Shown here: positions 44,543 to 54,292 of the stretch, piece after piece
How the letters are laid out: the number at the start of each line of letters is the position of its first letter
How positions within the stretch are numbered: the stretch's first letter is position 1
From: SAR324 cluster bacterium JCVI-SC AAA005
GTDB taxonomy: Bacteria > SAR324 > NAC60-12
DNA: 64,000 nt
NCBI GenBank assembly: GCA_000224765.2
Contig: AGAU01000064.1
Location: 1-64,000, forward strand
Reading direction: 5' to 3'
Position numbers and translations under genes: made by a program
The notes under the pieces: generated by a model
The model's database searches: none
The model's input: the letters and a program-made list of their open reading frames with translations, nothing else
What the model was told of the DNA's origin: nothing

Positions 44543-45649
44543 ATGAGTTCAAATTACAAATCGCTTGGGATTCGGCCTATTGTTAACGCGAATGCCACAC
44601 TAACTAAACTTGGTGGTTCACTGATGCCTGCAGAGGTTCGTCAAGTGATGCAGGATGCTGCTCAATCCTTCGTTGACATGCATGATCTTCAACAGAAAGT
44701 TGGGGGTCGCTTGGCAGAAATAACGCGGAATGAAGCTGCCTTTGTTAGTTGTGGAGCTGCGACAGGGTTGCTGCTGGCAACAGCTGCATGCATCCAAAAA
44801 GCCTCGGGAGCAACCTATGAAAACTTTCCTAATCCACCAGAAACTCAGAATGAAGTCATCGTTCAAAGAATGCATCGGAATCCATACGATTATGCGGTAA
44901 GACAGGCTGGAGCTTCATTGGTTGAAATTGGGACAATGAACGGCACTTCCCCAGATGACCTGGAAAACGCCTACAGTTCTTCGACGGTTGCTATTTTCTG
45001 GTTCCAGGGTGACATGAATCAGCCATATGAACTCTCTTTAAAAGATGTAATTCAATCCGCTCAAAAGCATGGTGTGCCAGTCATTGTAGATGGAGCTGCG
45101 CAGTTGCCCCCCGTCAGCAATCTGTGGAATTTCACTCAACAAGGGGCAGACCTAGCAATTTTTAGCGGTGGCAAGGACTTGTCAGGTCCACAGGCATCCG
45201 GACTAGTAGTTGGAAAGTGGGAATGGATCGAGCTGCTCAGGGTCTTGGGTGCCCCCAATCACGGTGTTGGGAGACCTATGAAGGTTGGCAAGGAAGAAAT
45301 GATGGGCCTCTTAGCGGCAGTGGAGCGCTATGTAAGCCTTGACCACGATCATTTGCTGGAAGTCTATGAGCACCGTGTCCAGATCTGGATTCAAGGATTG
45401 AATGGAAAAGGTGGACTCTCGGCCAAAAGAGATTATCCCAATGAAGCAGGACAACCGGTCCCAAGAGCCCTAGTTCAGCTTCCAGACAAGTTACCAAAAG
45501 ATCAACTAGTTGCCCAGTTAATGGATAGCGAACCTGCTGTTTCTGTTGCTCCCTCTGAGACCCTGAACGCCATCCTTCTCAATCCAATGACGGTAAGCGA
45601 TGAAGAGACGCAGATTGTCTTGGATCAGATTCTTAGTCTAATCTATTAG
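44543..45649 (+). CDS. SelA-like PLP-dependent enzyme (EF_0838 / DgaE type)
   Basis: This is a pyridoxal-phosphate enzyme of 368 residues in the SelA-related group that includes D-glucosaminate-6-phosphate ammonia-lyase (DgaE) and the uncharacterised EF_0838 type. The fold start GIRPIVNANATLTKLGGSLM is characteristic, with VDGAAQLPP (PLP-binding Asp) and the Schiff-base Lys in SGGKDLSGPQASG. AAGGAA precedes the ATG. A member in an amino-sugar island could eliminate ammonia from an amino-sugar acid. An EF_0837-type amidohydrolase lies 2 kb away, the usual partner of this family. Confidence 0.82.
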   Translation: MSSNYKSLGIRPIVNANATLTKLGGSLMPAEVRQVMQDAAQSFVDMHDLQQKVGGRLAEITRNEAAFVSCGAATGLLLATAACIQKASGATYENFPNPPETQNEVIVQRMHRNPYDYAVRQAGASLVEIGTMNGTSPDDLENAYSSSTVAIFWFQGDMNQPYELSLKDVIQSAQKHGVPVIVDGAAQLPPVSNLWNFTQQGADLAIFSGGKDLSGPQASGLVVGKWEWIELLRVLGAPNHGVGRPMKVGKEEMMGLLAAVERYVSLDHDHLLEVYEHRVQIWIQGLNGKGGLSAKRDYPNEAGQPVPRALVQLPDKLPKDQLVAQLMDSEPAVSVAPSETLNAILLNPMTVSDEETQIVLDQILSLIY

Positions 45650-45710
45650 ATTTCTTGCTCATTTTGCCGCTAGTTTCAAGAATTGATGTTTATAAGATAA
45701 AAGGAGTTCT

Positions 45711-46646
45711 GTGCCTAAACCAAATTTGTCGGCTCATGGTACGCAAGTAGTCAAACCAGATGACTTTGATCAGTTTTGGCAGGAAATTATGGATGAAGCA
45801 GACTCAATTCCATTGAACGCTTCGATTGAATTGGATCCTTTACGCTCAAGCAAAGAAGTGGAAGTGTTTGAGGTCGAGTACGACAGCCTCGATGGTCTGC
45901 GGATCGCTGGCTGGTATTGTCTACCCAAAGACAGAACTAAGCCTCTTCCAGCTCGAGTGTTCTATCCTGGCTATATCAGTGAGCCAACCTTGCCAAAATC
46001 ACATGCTGCCCAAGGTTATGCGACCTTTGGTGCTGCTCCACGGGGCAAGTTACGGAGCAATGGCAAATTCAACCCCGGATATCCTGGATTATTGACCCAC
46101 AATATCAAAGATCGAAACAGATATGGTTACAAAGGATTTTACATTGATGCGGTGAGAGCCATTGATTTTCTAATCGAGCAACCTGAGGTTGACTCTGACC
46201 GCATTGGAATTCAAGGAAGTAGCCAGGGGGGAGCCTTGACCCTTGTGGTAGCTGCACTCCGCCAACAAATTCTAGCTGCTTCTGCTGGAGCACCTTATCT
46301 TGCTGGAGTTGTGGATGCTTTTAAACTGACCCGAACGTATCCATATGAGGAGATCAACGATTATCTTGGAATTTATCCTGACCAGTGGGCAGATATAGTT
46401 AGTACTTGGAATTATTATGATTGTATCAATTTTGCGGAGCGGATTCGATGTCCCATCATCGTCTACATTGGTCTTCAAGACGATGTCTGCCCTCCAGAGA
46501 CCGCCTATCCACTGATGGAAAAGATCAGTTCGTCTGCCAAGAAGCTCTATGAATACGAAGGGCATGGCCATGACGCTAATCATCATGAGCATGATCATGT
46601 GGTAGATGCTTTTTTTGACACACAGTTGAAAACAGCTCGTTCTTGA
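45711..46646 (+). CDS. AXE1-family acetyl esterase
   Basis: This is a 311-residue cytoplasmic esterase of the acetyl xylan esterase (AXE1/cephalosporin deacetylase) family. The nucleophile elbow GSSQGG follows RIGIQ, the acid is in GLQDDVCPP and the His is in EGHGHDANH. The start is GTG with AAGGAG at 45700-45705. It probably removes O- or N-acetyl groups from an imported sugar. It is followed by a shorter relative that lacks the nucleophile. Confidence 0.85.
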   Translation: MPKPNLSAHGTQVVKPDDFDQFWQEIMDEADSIPLNASIELDPLRSSKEVEVFEVEYDSLDGLRIAGWYCLPKDRTKPLPARVFYPGYISEPTLPKSHAAQGYATFGAAPRGKLRSNGKFNPGYPGLLTHNIKDRNRYGYKGFYIDAVRAIDFLIEQPEVDSDRIGIQGSSQGGALTLVVAALRQQILAASAGAPYLAGVVDAFKLTRTYPYEEINDYLGIYPDQWADIVSTWNYYDCINFAERIRCPIIVYIGLQDDVCPPETAYPLMEKISSSAKKLYEYEGHGHDANHHEHDHVVDAFFDTQLKTARS

Positions 46647-46675
46647 GTCACCAAGCTCTGAGAATATAAGGAATT

Positions 46676-47542
46676 ATGAAACCCAAAGACTTTGACCAAT
46701 TCTGGGCTTGTATTGAAAACGACTTGAGTGCAGTGGTTCTGGAGCCAGAATTGAGAGAACTTTTCATTCGCAGCAAACCCGAATTCAACGTGTACGGCTT
46801 GTGGCTGTCCAGTTTAAAAGGTTATCGAATATTTGCTTACTACAGTGTACCAAGGGGTGAAGGACCGTTCCCAGTCATTTACCATCTCCCAAATTATGGG
46901 AGTGTAGTCCATATTCCACCTTTTGAAGAACGTTGCAAATATATCTGTGTGGCTTTGTGCCACCGAGGCCAACGACTCTCTGATTTGCCATTTGCAGCTT
47001 CATATCCTGGTTTGTTGACTATGGGGATTGAAGCTGCGGATTCTTATATTTACAGAGATATAGCCGGAGATTGCTTATCTGTCATGGACTTTTTGAAAGG
47101 TCGTGAAGAAGTGGATACGGGAAAAATATGTTTATTAGGTGGTGAATTAGCGCTTTGGACAGCGGCTCGTAGGTCTGAAGCAGCCGCACTCCATTATACT
47201 CCTGCACTTCATTACAACTCCTTAAAGAGGGCATCCCAGACCAGTGATTATCCACTGGAAGAGTTTAATGATCACTTGCGAGGCTCAACGGCCTCTCGCG
47301 TTTCTGTGGAGACAACTCTATCTTATTTCGAGCCAGTCTATCATGCTCCCAAAGTTCAAATACCGACCATGTTAGTTGAGGATTCTGTGGGATCCTGTGA
47401 GGATCTAGTGAATGCTTTTGCTGGGCCTGTTCTTAGAGTACCTTTTCAACATTCGAGTTATCGAGATGGTGTTCGACAAGCAAAATGGATTGCAGACAAA
47501 CTTGATAGTGGCCTGCCAATCTTACCAGCACATTGGTGCTAA
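46676..47542 (+). CDS. AXE1-like paralogue lacking the catalytic serine
   Basis: This is a 288-residue relative of the preceding esterase. Both start with a KPxDFDQFW helix, and the fold blocks YSVPRGEGPFPVIYHLP and SYPGLLTMGIE align. At the nucleophile elbow it reads LLGGELAL where the active esterase has IQGSSQGGAL, so the catalytic Ser is replaced and the motif is destroyed. The acid-loop and His regions have also diverged (EDSVGSCED, PFQHSSY). It is probably a non-hydrolytic partner, a regulator or a sugar-binding protein. The reading frame is intact. Confidence 0.72.
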   Translation: MKPKDFDQFWACIENDLSAVVLEPELRELFIRSKPEFNVYGLWLSSLKGYRIFAYYSVPRGEGPFPVIYHLPNYGSVVHIPPFEERCKYICVALCHRGQRLSDLPFAASYPGLLTMGIEAADSYIYRDIAGDCLSVMDFLKGREEVDTGKICLLGGELALWTAARRSEAAALHYTPALHYNSLKRASQTSDYPLEEFNDHLRGSTASRVSVETTLSYFEPVYHAPKVQIPTMLVEDSVGSCEDLVNAFAGPVLRVPFQHSSYRDGVRQAKWIADKLDSGLPILPAHWC

Positions 47543-47563
47543 ATTTTGAGGCCAAACAAAATT

Positions 47564-48700
47564 TCACTGCAATCGTAAACCACACTCTGCGTGATGAATT
47601 CCCTGTACGGCAAGTAGTGGATGAATCAATTTAGTTAGATTTAGACTATCTCCAAGGCTATCTTTGACAGAAGTGTTTGTTTGATCTACACGGAACACGG
47701 TTAGGTCAGCTTTCTGCCCGACGGTCAGCCAATCATCACCTTCTGTTGGGTCTAAAAATGCAGAGGGTCTGGTTGAGCCCGCGGCAATTACCTTCTCGAG
47801 TGGCATCCCCAGATTCAAAAGCTTTGAAAAGGTGGTTGGCAGGTCGTAGGCTGGTCCCTTGATGCTGTTTCGGTGCAGGTCGGTGCTGATCAAATCTGTT
47901 TCGATTCCATTATCTCTCGCGAAGCGCATGACCTTGAAAGAAAAAGAGGCTGCACCATGCCCAACGTCAAGCAAAACCCCTCGTGCTCGGGCTTCGTGGA
48001 CGGCAGCAAGTGACCTCTGGTCTTCCATGAGATTGCCACCAGGTTTCCCATGAAAGGCATGGGTGACCACATCTCCTTCCTCGAGAAGATCAAGAACGTC
48101 TTCAAGCAAGGGTGGTGGTTCGCCCACATGAACGATCAATGGCAACCCTGCCACACGGGCTACCTTCCTCGCTACTCGAACCGCTTCAGCACCCAAGTCT
48201 CCAGTGATGACATGACTAGCTCTGCACTTGACCCCGCGAATTAGGTCCGGATAATTTTCAATTGTCTTTAAAGTTCTTTCCACATTAACTGAACGGAATC
48301 CAAGGGAAAGTTCACTTATTCGATTGCAGGCTACAAGTCCGATGCTACCAATATTCAAGAAAGCAAAAAGCCTCTCTTTGGCCTGTTTCGCAATAAATTC
48401 TGAAAACCCAATAAAGTTGGCTTCCCCAGCAGATCCACAATCAACTAAAGTTGTCACTCCAGTCTCAAGTCCCGCCTGTTCAGGCCGGATGGAAATGTCG
48501 GTCGCCCCAAAATAGACGTGAACGTGAAGATCCACCCAACCTCTTGAAATCATTGCATTTTCAAATGAATACTCTTTATGACCTTTTGGGTTGTCCAATT
48601 GAAGTCCAAGTCTAGTGATTTTGCCTTTTTCGATTTCAAGATCGATTAATTGTGATTCTGTATTTGAGTTGTTCAAAGGGGTGACGTTGCGGATGATCAT
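47564..48700 (-). CDS. Amidohydrolase/deacetylase metalloenzyme (EF_0837 type)
   Basis: This is a metal-dependent amidohydrolase of about 378 residues. The HxH metal site is in WVDLHVHVYFG, followed by a probable carboxylated Lys in GVKCRASH, a His in LIVHVGEPP, another in THAFHGKPGG and the Asp in LISTDLHRNS. The pattern matches the EF_0837/AHA_3915 group, which is genomically linked to SelA-like PLP enzymes. ATG at 48700 is preferred over a TTG at 48727. It faces the esterase operon convergently. Substrate unknown; an N-acylated amino acid or amino sugar is plausible. Confidence 0.82.
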   Translation of the reverse strand: MIIRNVTPLNNSNTESQLIDLEIEKGKITRLGLQLDNPKGHKEYSFENAMISRGWVDLHVHVYFGATDISIRPEQAGLETGVTTLVDCGSAGEANFIGFSEFIAKQAKERLFAFLNIGSIGLVACNRISELSLGFRSVNVERTLKTIENYPDLIRGVKCRASHVITGDLGAEAVRVARKVARVAGLPLIVHVGEPPPLLEDVLDLLEEGDVVTHAFHGKPGGNLMEDQRSLAAVHEARARGVLLDVGHGAASFSFKVMRFARDNGIETDLISTDLHRNSIKGPAYDLPTTFSKLLNLGMPLEKVIAAGSTRPSAFLDPTEGDDWLTVGQKADLTVFRVDQTNTSVKDSLGDSLNLTKLIHPLLAVQGIHHAECGLRLQ

Positions 48701-48827
48701 GTTGAATCCAATTTCAAAAGATTTCAAAAAACTTTAAAAATATAGCCATTCAATTTAAGGATTGTGTCCAAGGTAGTTAAGTTGCAATTACGAATATTGC
48801 ATAAAAAATTTAGACTAAGATCACGAA

Positions 48828-49718
48828 GTGCCCCTAAAAGTCATTCCCCTTAATCCCAAATTAATAGATTTTGTTGCAAAGGTAGAAGGTATCTCACTTG
48901 GAGAACCATTGGCAGTCAAAAGTGTAGAAGCCATCTTCAACGCTTTGGATCGATTCGCAGTACTAGTTTTTCCAAATCAAGTATTGACAGATGAACAGCA
49001 CATTCGTTTCAGTCGTTACTTCGGTGACTTGGAGTTGGCTACTGGCGATTACATGAAGCAAGATGACCGACGATTGCAGATGGAATTAAATGACATTTCC
49101 AATCTTGATCGTACAGGCGGAAAAATAGAAGCTGCTGATGTCAAGAGGCTATTTTCCCTTGGAAATATGCTTTGGCATTCAGACAGTTCGTTCAAGGCTA
49201 TTCCGGCACAATATTCAATCCTTTCTGCCAAGATCATCCCTGCTACTGAAGGGGATACAGAGTTTGCAGACATGAGAGCTGCTTGGAAGGCATTAGATGA
49301 AAAAACTCAACAGAAATGTCTTGGCCAAGTGACTTGTCACAGTCAACTCTACTCCAGGGGAGAACTTGGATTTACGGATTTTCGGGAAGACCAGCAGAAA
49401 GCAATGGTTCCAGTCAGGCAGGCTCTTGTTCGGAGTCACCCCAGGACAAAGAAAATTTCACTGTATCTTTCTGCACATGCAGGCATGATTGAAGGTTGGA
49501 CAATTCCAGAAGCAAGGATCTTTCTGAAGCGATTGTCCGAACAAGCCACCCAGCGAGAATTTGTTTATAGACATAGGTGGAGAGTAAATGACTTAGTGAT
49601 CTGGGACAATCAAGCTACAATGCACCGTGCGATGGGCTTTGATAACAAACAAGTTCGCGATATGAGGCGCACAACAATTGCGGGTAATATCTCCTCTCTC
49701 AAGGATATGCCCTCTTAA
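48828..49718 (+). CDS. TauD/TfdA-family 2-oxoglutarate dioxygenase
   Basis: This is a non-heme iron, 2-oxoglutarate-dependent dioxygenase of 296 residues. The iron facial triad is His117 and Asp119 in WHSDSSF and the distal His in WDNQATMHRAMG; the 2-oxoglutarate Arg follows in MRRTTIAGN. The length and WDN(Q)ATMHR block resemble TfdA more than TauD. The start is GTG with a weak site, diverging from the amidohydrolase. The substrate is unknown. Confidence 0.88.
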   Translation: MPLKVIPLNPKLIDFVAKVEGISLGEPLAVKSVEAIFNALDRFAVLVFPNQVLTDEQHIRFSRYFGDLELATGDYMKQDDRRLQMELNDISNLDRTGGKIEAADVKRLFSLGNMLWHSDSSFKAIPAQYSILSAKIIPATEGDTEFADMRAAWKALDEKTQQKCLGQVTCHSQLYSRGELGFTDFREDQQKAMVPVRQALVRSHPRTKKISLYLSAHAGMIEGWTIPEARIFLKRLSEQATQREFVYRHRWRVNDLVIWDNQATMHRAMGFDNKQVRDMRRTTIAGNISSLKDMPS

Positions 49719-49825
49719 AAGTCGGGGATAGAAGATCGGAATGAAAAGTTGTTGATAGGAGAAAATAATTAATTTCGATACAAAAAACGATAAGAATTAA
49801 AATAAGCATATTTGTTATCAACTAT

Positions 49826-50927
49826 TTAATTTTTAACATAAACCCATTTTCTAGAGTCTGCAGCTTCTAAGATTGCATCTGCCACGGCCTGTGCACGCAT
49901 CCCATGAAAAGAAGATGGAATGCACTCTCTATCCTCTCGAATGGCTCTAATAAACTCCCAAGCTTGATCGTATCTAAAGTAAACAACCTTATCACCCTCC
50001 ATTGGATTTCGTGGTGAATCCAATTTTTTCAAGAATTCGTCGGGGACAGGTTGAGGTTGATAGGGTTTTCCGCGATTACTTAAAAGGATTTGGTGGGGAT
50101 TATGTAGCTGATAAACTACAGACGCTTCTGTACCGTTCAACTCTGCTTGATCGTGGTCCCCTCTTGGTCCAAAGCCTTTATTGAGCTTTCCAATTTCAAA
50201 TACCCCTGTGGCACCATTCTCAAATTGGGCGATCCAGGCAACCCAATCCTCTACGTCCTGAGGTGGACAAGGTTTTCCACTCTTCGTAAGTCCCCGAGTT
50301 GCCCATTGTTTTGTGTGGGCGCACAACGAAGAGATAGGCCCTAGCAGATCTTCAGCAAAATCAATTCGGTGAATGCCCATGTCTCAGTTCCCCTGAGCCA
50401 GCCTGCAGATAATACTGGAGCCAGCCAATCGCTCTTTCGCCCCAGTCCTGCAGACGGTGGAATCTCTCATGACGAATCTCGCCTAGTGCACCAGTGCGCA
50501 CCAAATGACGTATGTAGTTCATCGCAGGAACAAATCGATAGGTGAAAGCTGTCATGTGCCTTAGTTGTGTTTTCTGAACAACCTCAAGAATTTCTTTGGT
50601 CTCCTGAAGATTCATACCCAGTGGTTTTTCACAAAGCACATGGGAGCCGGAAGCAAAGGCTTTCAGAATCAGGGATTTGTGAGTGCAGTTTGGGGTGGCA
50701 ATCACTACAGCATTAGGTTTTATTTCCAATAGCAGTTCATCAACATCGCCAAAAGAAGCTTCTACTCTCCATTCCCTGCTCCGTATCTCCCGCAGGGAAG
50801 CATCCGGATCACAGATTCCTACAATATCTACTCCTGGAATTCTAGAAAAACCAGGATAGTGAACTTGGGCACACACTCCACCCAACCCAATCATTGCTAC
50901 TCGAATCGTCTTTGCACTCATAGCCAA
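49826..50927 (-). pseudogene. Gfo/Idh/MocA oxidoreductase, frameshifted
   Basis: Two overlapping frames together make one NAD-dependent sugar-type oxidoreductase. The N-terminal part (50361-50927) has the Rossmann start VAMIGLGGVCAQVHYPGF and the family motif CEKPLGMN. It then shifts: the expected DMGIHRIDFAEDLLG continues in another frame (49826-50380). The break lies near 50378, where the sequence between GSGEL and DMGIH needs one base removed or two added. Either the gene is inactivated or the base is an error. All else appears intact (about 365 residues). Confidence 0.72.
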
Positions 50928-51595
50928 CTCCTTTGAACTATTCTATTTATTCCAAGCTTTCATACATCTTCATGGGAGTCTGCATGGATACCTTCCTAGG
51001 ATCTAGCATAACCATTTTGTTTGGAAGTACATCCTGCCCGTATGAATCCTTGTTCAGTGTTTTTGAAGAAGCAATCATCACTTGATCTGTTTGGTTCTGT
51101 TGATTTCGGGGATTCATTGAAATCAGAGAGTTCAACTAGGTAGCAGGTGCATGGAGAATGAATTTTCAATTTCGGTATCGCTGAAGCTGCAGAAAGCAAC
51201 GTAAGACTTGTCCACAACGGCAACATTCAGGTGACTTGGTTCCCAATCTTCCTGTACTTGTGTGATCTTCATTACCCGAGTTACAGCTGCCAAGAGATTC
51301 TTTTTGTTCCAGTCAAATGGGATTTCATGCGTTTGCGCGGGCTGACTTCGTAGGTTTGGCAAATACCGGCCGACTCCACAGCTGTTCCAATTCAAAGGTT
51401 TTGAACATTCTTTTGAATGGAACTTTGCCAAATGAAAGATTGCTGTAAATTTGTCAACAAAGTGAACATGCTGTCTGGAGATCTTAGTTAGAGCGTGAAG
51501 CAAAAAATTATGGTAATTGAAAGAATTCTTAAAGAATTATAGGGCACAAAATATAAGCATTAGAGTGACCCGTACTGTAGCTAATAACTTTATAG
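50928..51595 (-). other. Unassigned region with fragmentary minus-strand frames
   Basis: A 123-residue frame at 51132-51503 and a 62-residue frame at 50947-51135 overlap by a few bases in different registers. Both lack a ribosome site and resemble nothing I know. They could be pieces of one frameshifted gene (the second contains DSYGQDVLPNKMVMLDP) or chance. I do not claim a gene here. Confidence 0.25.
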
Positions 51596-52279
51596 TCAGT
51601 AGTTGCCTCTTACATAATTTTCAGGGTAAGTTCGGCCAATCCATTCCTGAACTTTTGGATGTTGGTCGACAGCTAAACAGACTCTTCTGGTTTTTGGAAA
51701 GTCTTCGAGAAGACTTTTGGGCATCCCATCCAATAATCCAGAGGTAAACCAACCCAAAACCCTCCAAATTGCGATATCGGCAATGCTGATCGAAGCAGGA
51801 ACAATCCAATCAGATCTCTCTGTAATACAACGCTCTAACATGCCTAGTTTTCTTTTGATAGGGCCTTTTGCCAATTCTATCCTCGCAGTTATTTTTTGAT
51901 CTTTATCATTAATCTGGTTAGTACTGGAAACCATGGTGTTAAGGTCTGTAGCAAAATCGATAAACTGGTCAATTTTTGCAGCTTTGAGGTGATCGTTAAC
52001 TGGGTAAAGCCCTGATAATTTTCCACAAAACCTCGCAATACTACCTGTTTGGGCAATCGATGTTCCGTCCACTTCCAGAACTGGCATTTGATGGAAAGGC
52101 ATAACAGTGCCATCATCTAATTTTCCAGATTCCTTTGCCCTCAGAAACTCTTCACGGTCAATTCGTAAATCCTCGAATTCTACGTCCCCAATAAAGAGAG
52201 TGATTCTGGCAACTTCAGCTCTCCAAAAAGGCATGTTTGTGTAAATAAATTTTAACTGCATATTAGGTGACTTTCTCAT
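51596..52279 (-). CDS. Glutathione S-transferase family protein
   Basis: This is a 227-residue cytosolic GST-like protein. The thioredoxin-fold N-terminal domain reads MQLKFIYTNMPFWRAEVARI (Tyr at the usual catalytic position), with the cis-Pro region MPFHQMPVLEVDG and the SIAQTGSIARF glutathione contact. The all-helical C-terminal domain has SISIADIAIWR. The layout resembles sigma-type GSTs. The true start may be the ATG at 52261 instead of 52279. Partner genes give no hint of its substrate. Confidence 0.8.
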   Translation of the reverse strand: MRKSPNMQLKFIYTNMPFWRAEVARITLFIGDVEFEDLRIDREEFLRAKESGKLDDGTVMPFHQMPVLEVDGTSIAQTGSIARFCGKLSGLYPVNDHLKAAKIDQFIDFATDLNTMVSSTNQINDKDQKITARIELAKGPIKRKLGMLERCITERSDWIVPASISIADIAIWRVLGWFTSGLLDGMPKSLLEDFPKTRRVCLAVDQHPKVQEWIGRTYPENYVRGNY

Positions 52280-52498
52280 TATTTAAAGTGATTGGGAGAC
52301 GAAACTTGATGAATCGCCGGATGGATATTACTCTTCGCCTTCCATTCGTCAAGAGCGTGATTGAGGAACTTTAGGCATATTTAGCTTAGTTCAAAGGTAG
52401 ACTTTGTCAGTAAAGGATTCTGCTGAATGAGAAAATTTGTTTGAGACCAAAATTAAAAGATAAATTTTTTTCATAAAATCAGTGCTTATTTGGAGTGA

Positions 52499-54169
52499 AT
52501 GATGGTGGAAATTGAAGAGCAGACCGGAGCTCAACTTCTCGTCCAGTGTCTACAAAATTTGGGTGTAAAAAATAGCTTTGGTGTCCCAGGGGAATCCTAC
52601 TTGGCGGTATTAGATGCTCTTCATGATGCTGACATTAAATTTACCCTCTGTAGACAGGAAGGATCTGCTAGTTTTGCCGCATGTGCTTGGGGTAAGCTGA
52701 CTGGCATGCCAGGAATATGTTTTGTGACTCGAGGACCTGGAGCCACTAATGGATCAATTGGAGTCCATTCTGCTCGTCAAGATAGCTCTCCGATGATTCT
52801 TTTCGTAGGGCAGGTTAATGTTGACCATAAAGATAGAGAGGCTTTTCAGGAAGTGGACTATAGGGCTTTTTTTGGCCCTTTGGCAAAATGGGCTACTGAG
52901 ATTGATAATGTTAAGCGCATTCCAGAGATTGTTAGCCGCGCTTGGCGCTGTGCGTTGTCAGGCCGACCTGGGCCAGTCGTGATTGGATTACCTGAGGACA
53001 TGTTAACCAATCGTACTTCTGTAGAGCCTTGTCAACCAATTGAAGTAGCTGAGGCTGGGGTTGATCTTTCCCAAACTGATGCACTGACAAGGATTCTCAA
53101 CGAGTCGGAGCGGCCGCTGATCCTCATTGGAGGAGGAGGTTGGAGAGAAACAGGTAAATCTGCTATTCAGAGGTTTGCAGAGCTTCATAATTTTCCTGTT
53201 TCAGCTATTTTTCGCTATCACGACCTCATTGACAACCATAGCCATATTTACGTTGGAGACGCCGGTGTAGGAATGGCTGACCATCTTGCTAAAATGGTCA
53301 AAAATTCAGATGTCATTTTGGTAATCAATGCGCGCTTGGGGGAGGCAGCCACTAAGTCTTGGTCACTCTTGAAAGTGCCCTATCCTCGTCAAAAATTGAT
53401 TCATGTTCACGCCTGCGACTCAGAAATCGGCAAAATATATCAACCGGGTCTTAGTTTTCATTCAAACCCAAATCAGTTTGCTCAGTTTCTTGAGAGCTTG
53501 GAAATTGATGGTAAAAATCTTACCCAGAGAACTTCTTGGATGACTAAGGGGCACTCTGACTATCTTTCATCTTTGTTAGCTCCTCCACAACAAAGTCCCG
53601 TTGACATGTCAGCAGTCATGAATTTCCTGCGAGAAAGACTAGAGCAAGACGCCATCATAACAAACGGTGCAGGAAATTTTGCATTTTGGCCAAATAAACA
53701 TTTTTGCTTTGGTCCTAAACAAAGGCTGCTGGCTCCACAAAGTGGTGCCATGGGCTATGGACTACCAGCGGCGATTGCTGCAGCACTTGCCTATCCTAAA
53801 CGGCAGGTTGTCTGTTTTGCTGGTGATGGTGATCTGCAAATGGGATTATCTGAACTCGGCACTGCCGTTCAGCATGGTGCCAGACTGATTATTTTAGTTT
53901 TGAATAATGGAGCGTATGGGACTATCCGAATGCATCAGGAGAAAAAGTATCCAAGTAGAGTGTCTGGAACGAATTTATACAATCCTGATTTTGCAGCAGT
54001 TGCTGAGGCGTTTGGAACGAAAGGGTTTTGTGTTAGACAAACTGAGGATTTTGCAGAGACCTTCGAAAAAGCTTATAGGTCAAAAAATGGGGCTCTGCTG
54101 GAATTGATGGTCAGCGTCGAGGCCATTACCCCAAGGAAGACTATCTCCGATCTCCGCTCAGGGCACTAG
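52499..54169 (+). CDS. Acetolactate-synthase-like thiamine-diphosphate enzyme
   Basis: This is a 556-residue ThDP-dependent enzyme of the IlvB-like superfamily. The catalytic Glu54 that activates ThDP is in CRQEGSAS, followed by the N-terminal domain block FVTRGPGATNGSIG. The C-terminal ThDP/Mg motif starts at FAGDGDLQMG and ends with LNNGAYGTIRMHQ. No small regulatory subunit is adjacent, so it is more likely a catabolic lyase or decarboxylase than the biosynthetic acetolactate synthase. TGGAG precedes the tandem ATG start. It is divergent from the GST gene. Confidence 0.87.
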   Translation: MMVEIEEQTGAQLLVQCLQNLGVKNSFGVPGESYLAVLDALHDADIKFTLCRQEGSASFAACAWGKLTGMPGICFVTRGPGATNGSIGVHSARQDSSPMILFVGQVNVDHKDREAFQEVDYRAFFGPLAKWATEIDNVKRIPEIVSRAWRCALSGRPGPVVIGLPEDMLTNRTSVEPCQPIEVAEAGVDLSQTDALTRILNESERPLILIGGGGWRETGKSAIQRFAELHNFPVSAIFRYHDLIDNHSHIYVGDAGVGMADHLAKMVKNSDVILVINARLGEAATKSWSLLKVPYPRQKLIHVHACDSEIGKIYQPGLSFHSNPNQFAQFLESLEIDGKNLTQRTSWMTKGHSDYLSSLLAPPQQSPVDMSAVMNFLRERLEQDAIITNGAGNFAFWPNKHFCFGPKQRLLAPQSGAMGYGLPAAIAAALAYPKRQVVCFAGDGDLQMGLSELGTAVQHGARLIILVLNNGAYGTIRMHQEKKYPSRVSGTNLYNPDFAAVAEAFGTKGFCVRQTEDFAETFEKAYRSKNGALLELMVSVEAITPRKTISDLRSGH

Positions 54170-54292
54170 TACGATAGTTTTGGGTTGAGAAGGAATCAAA
54201 TGAATAATCTACTTCGTATGCTGCAAAGGATCTGAAGAAATTATTAGATCAAAAACATTAAATGTGGGGAGAGTTCTTTGAAAATACTATTA

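Noticed and set aside
52309..52374. 21-residue ORF starting MNRRMDITLRL
   Set aside because: Very short, in a divergent promoter region, with only a loosely placed GGGAG; no further support.
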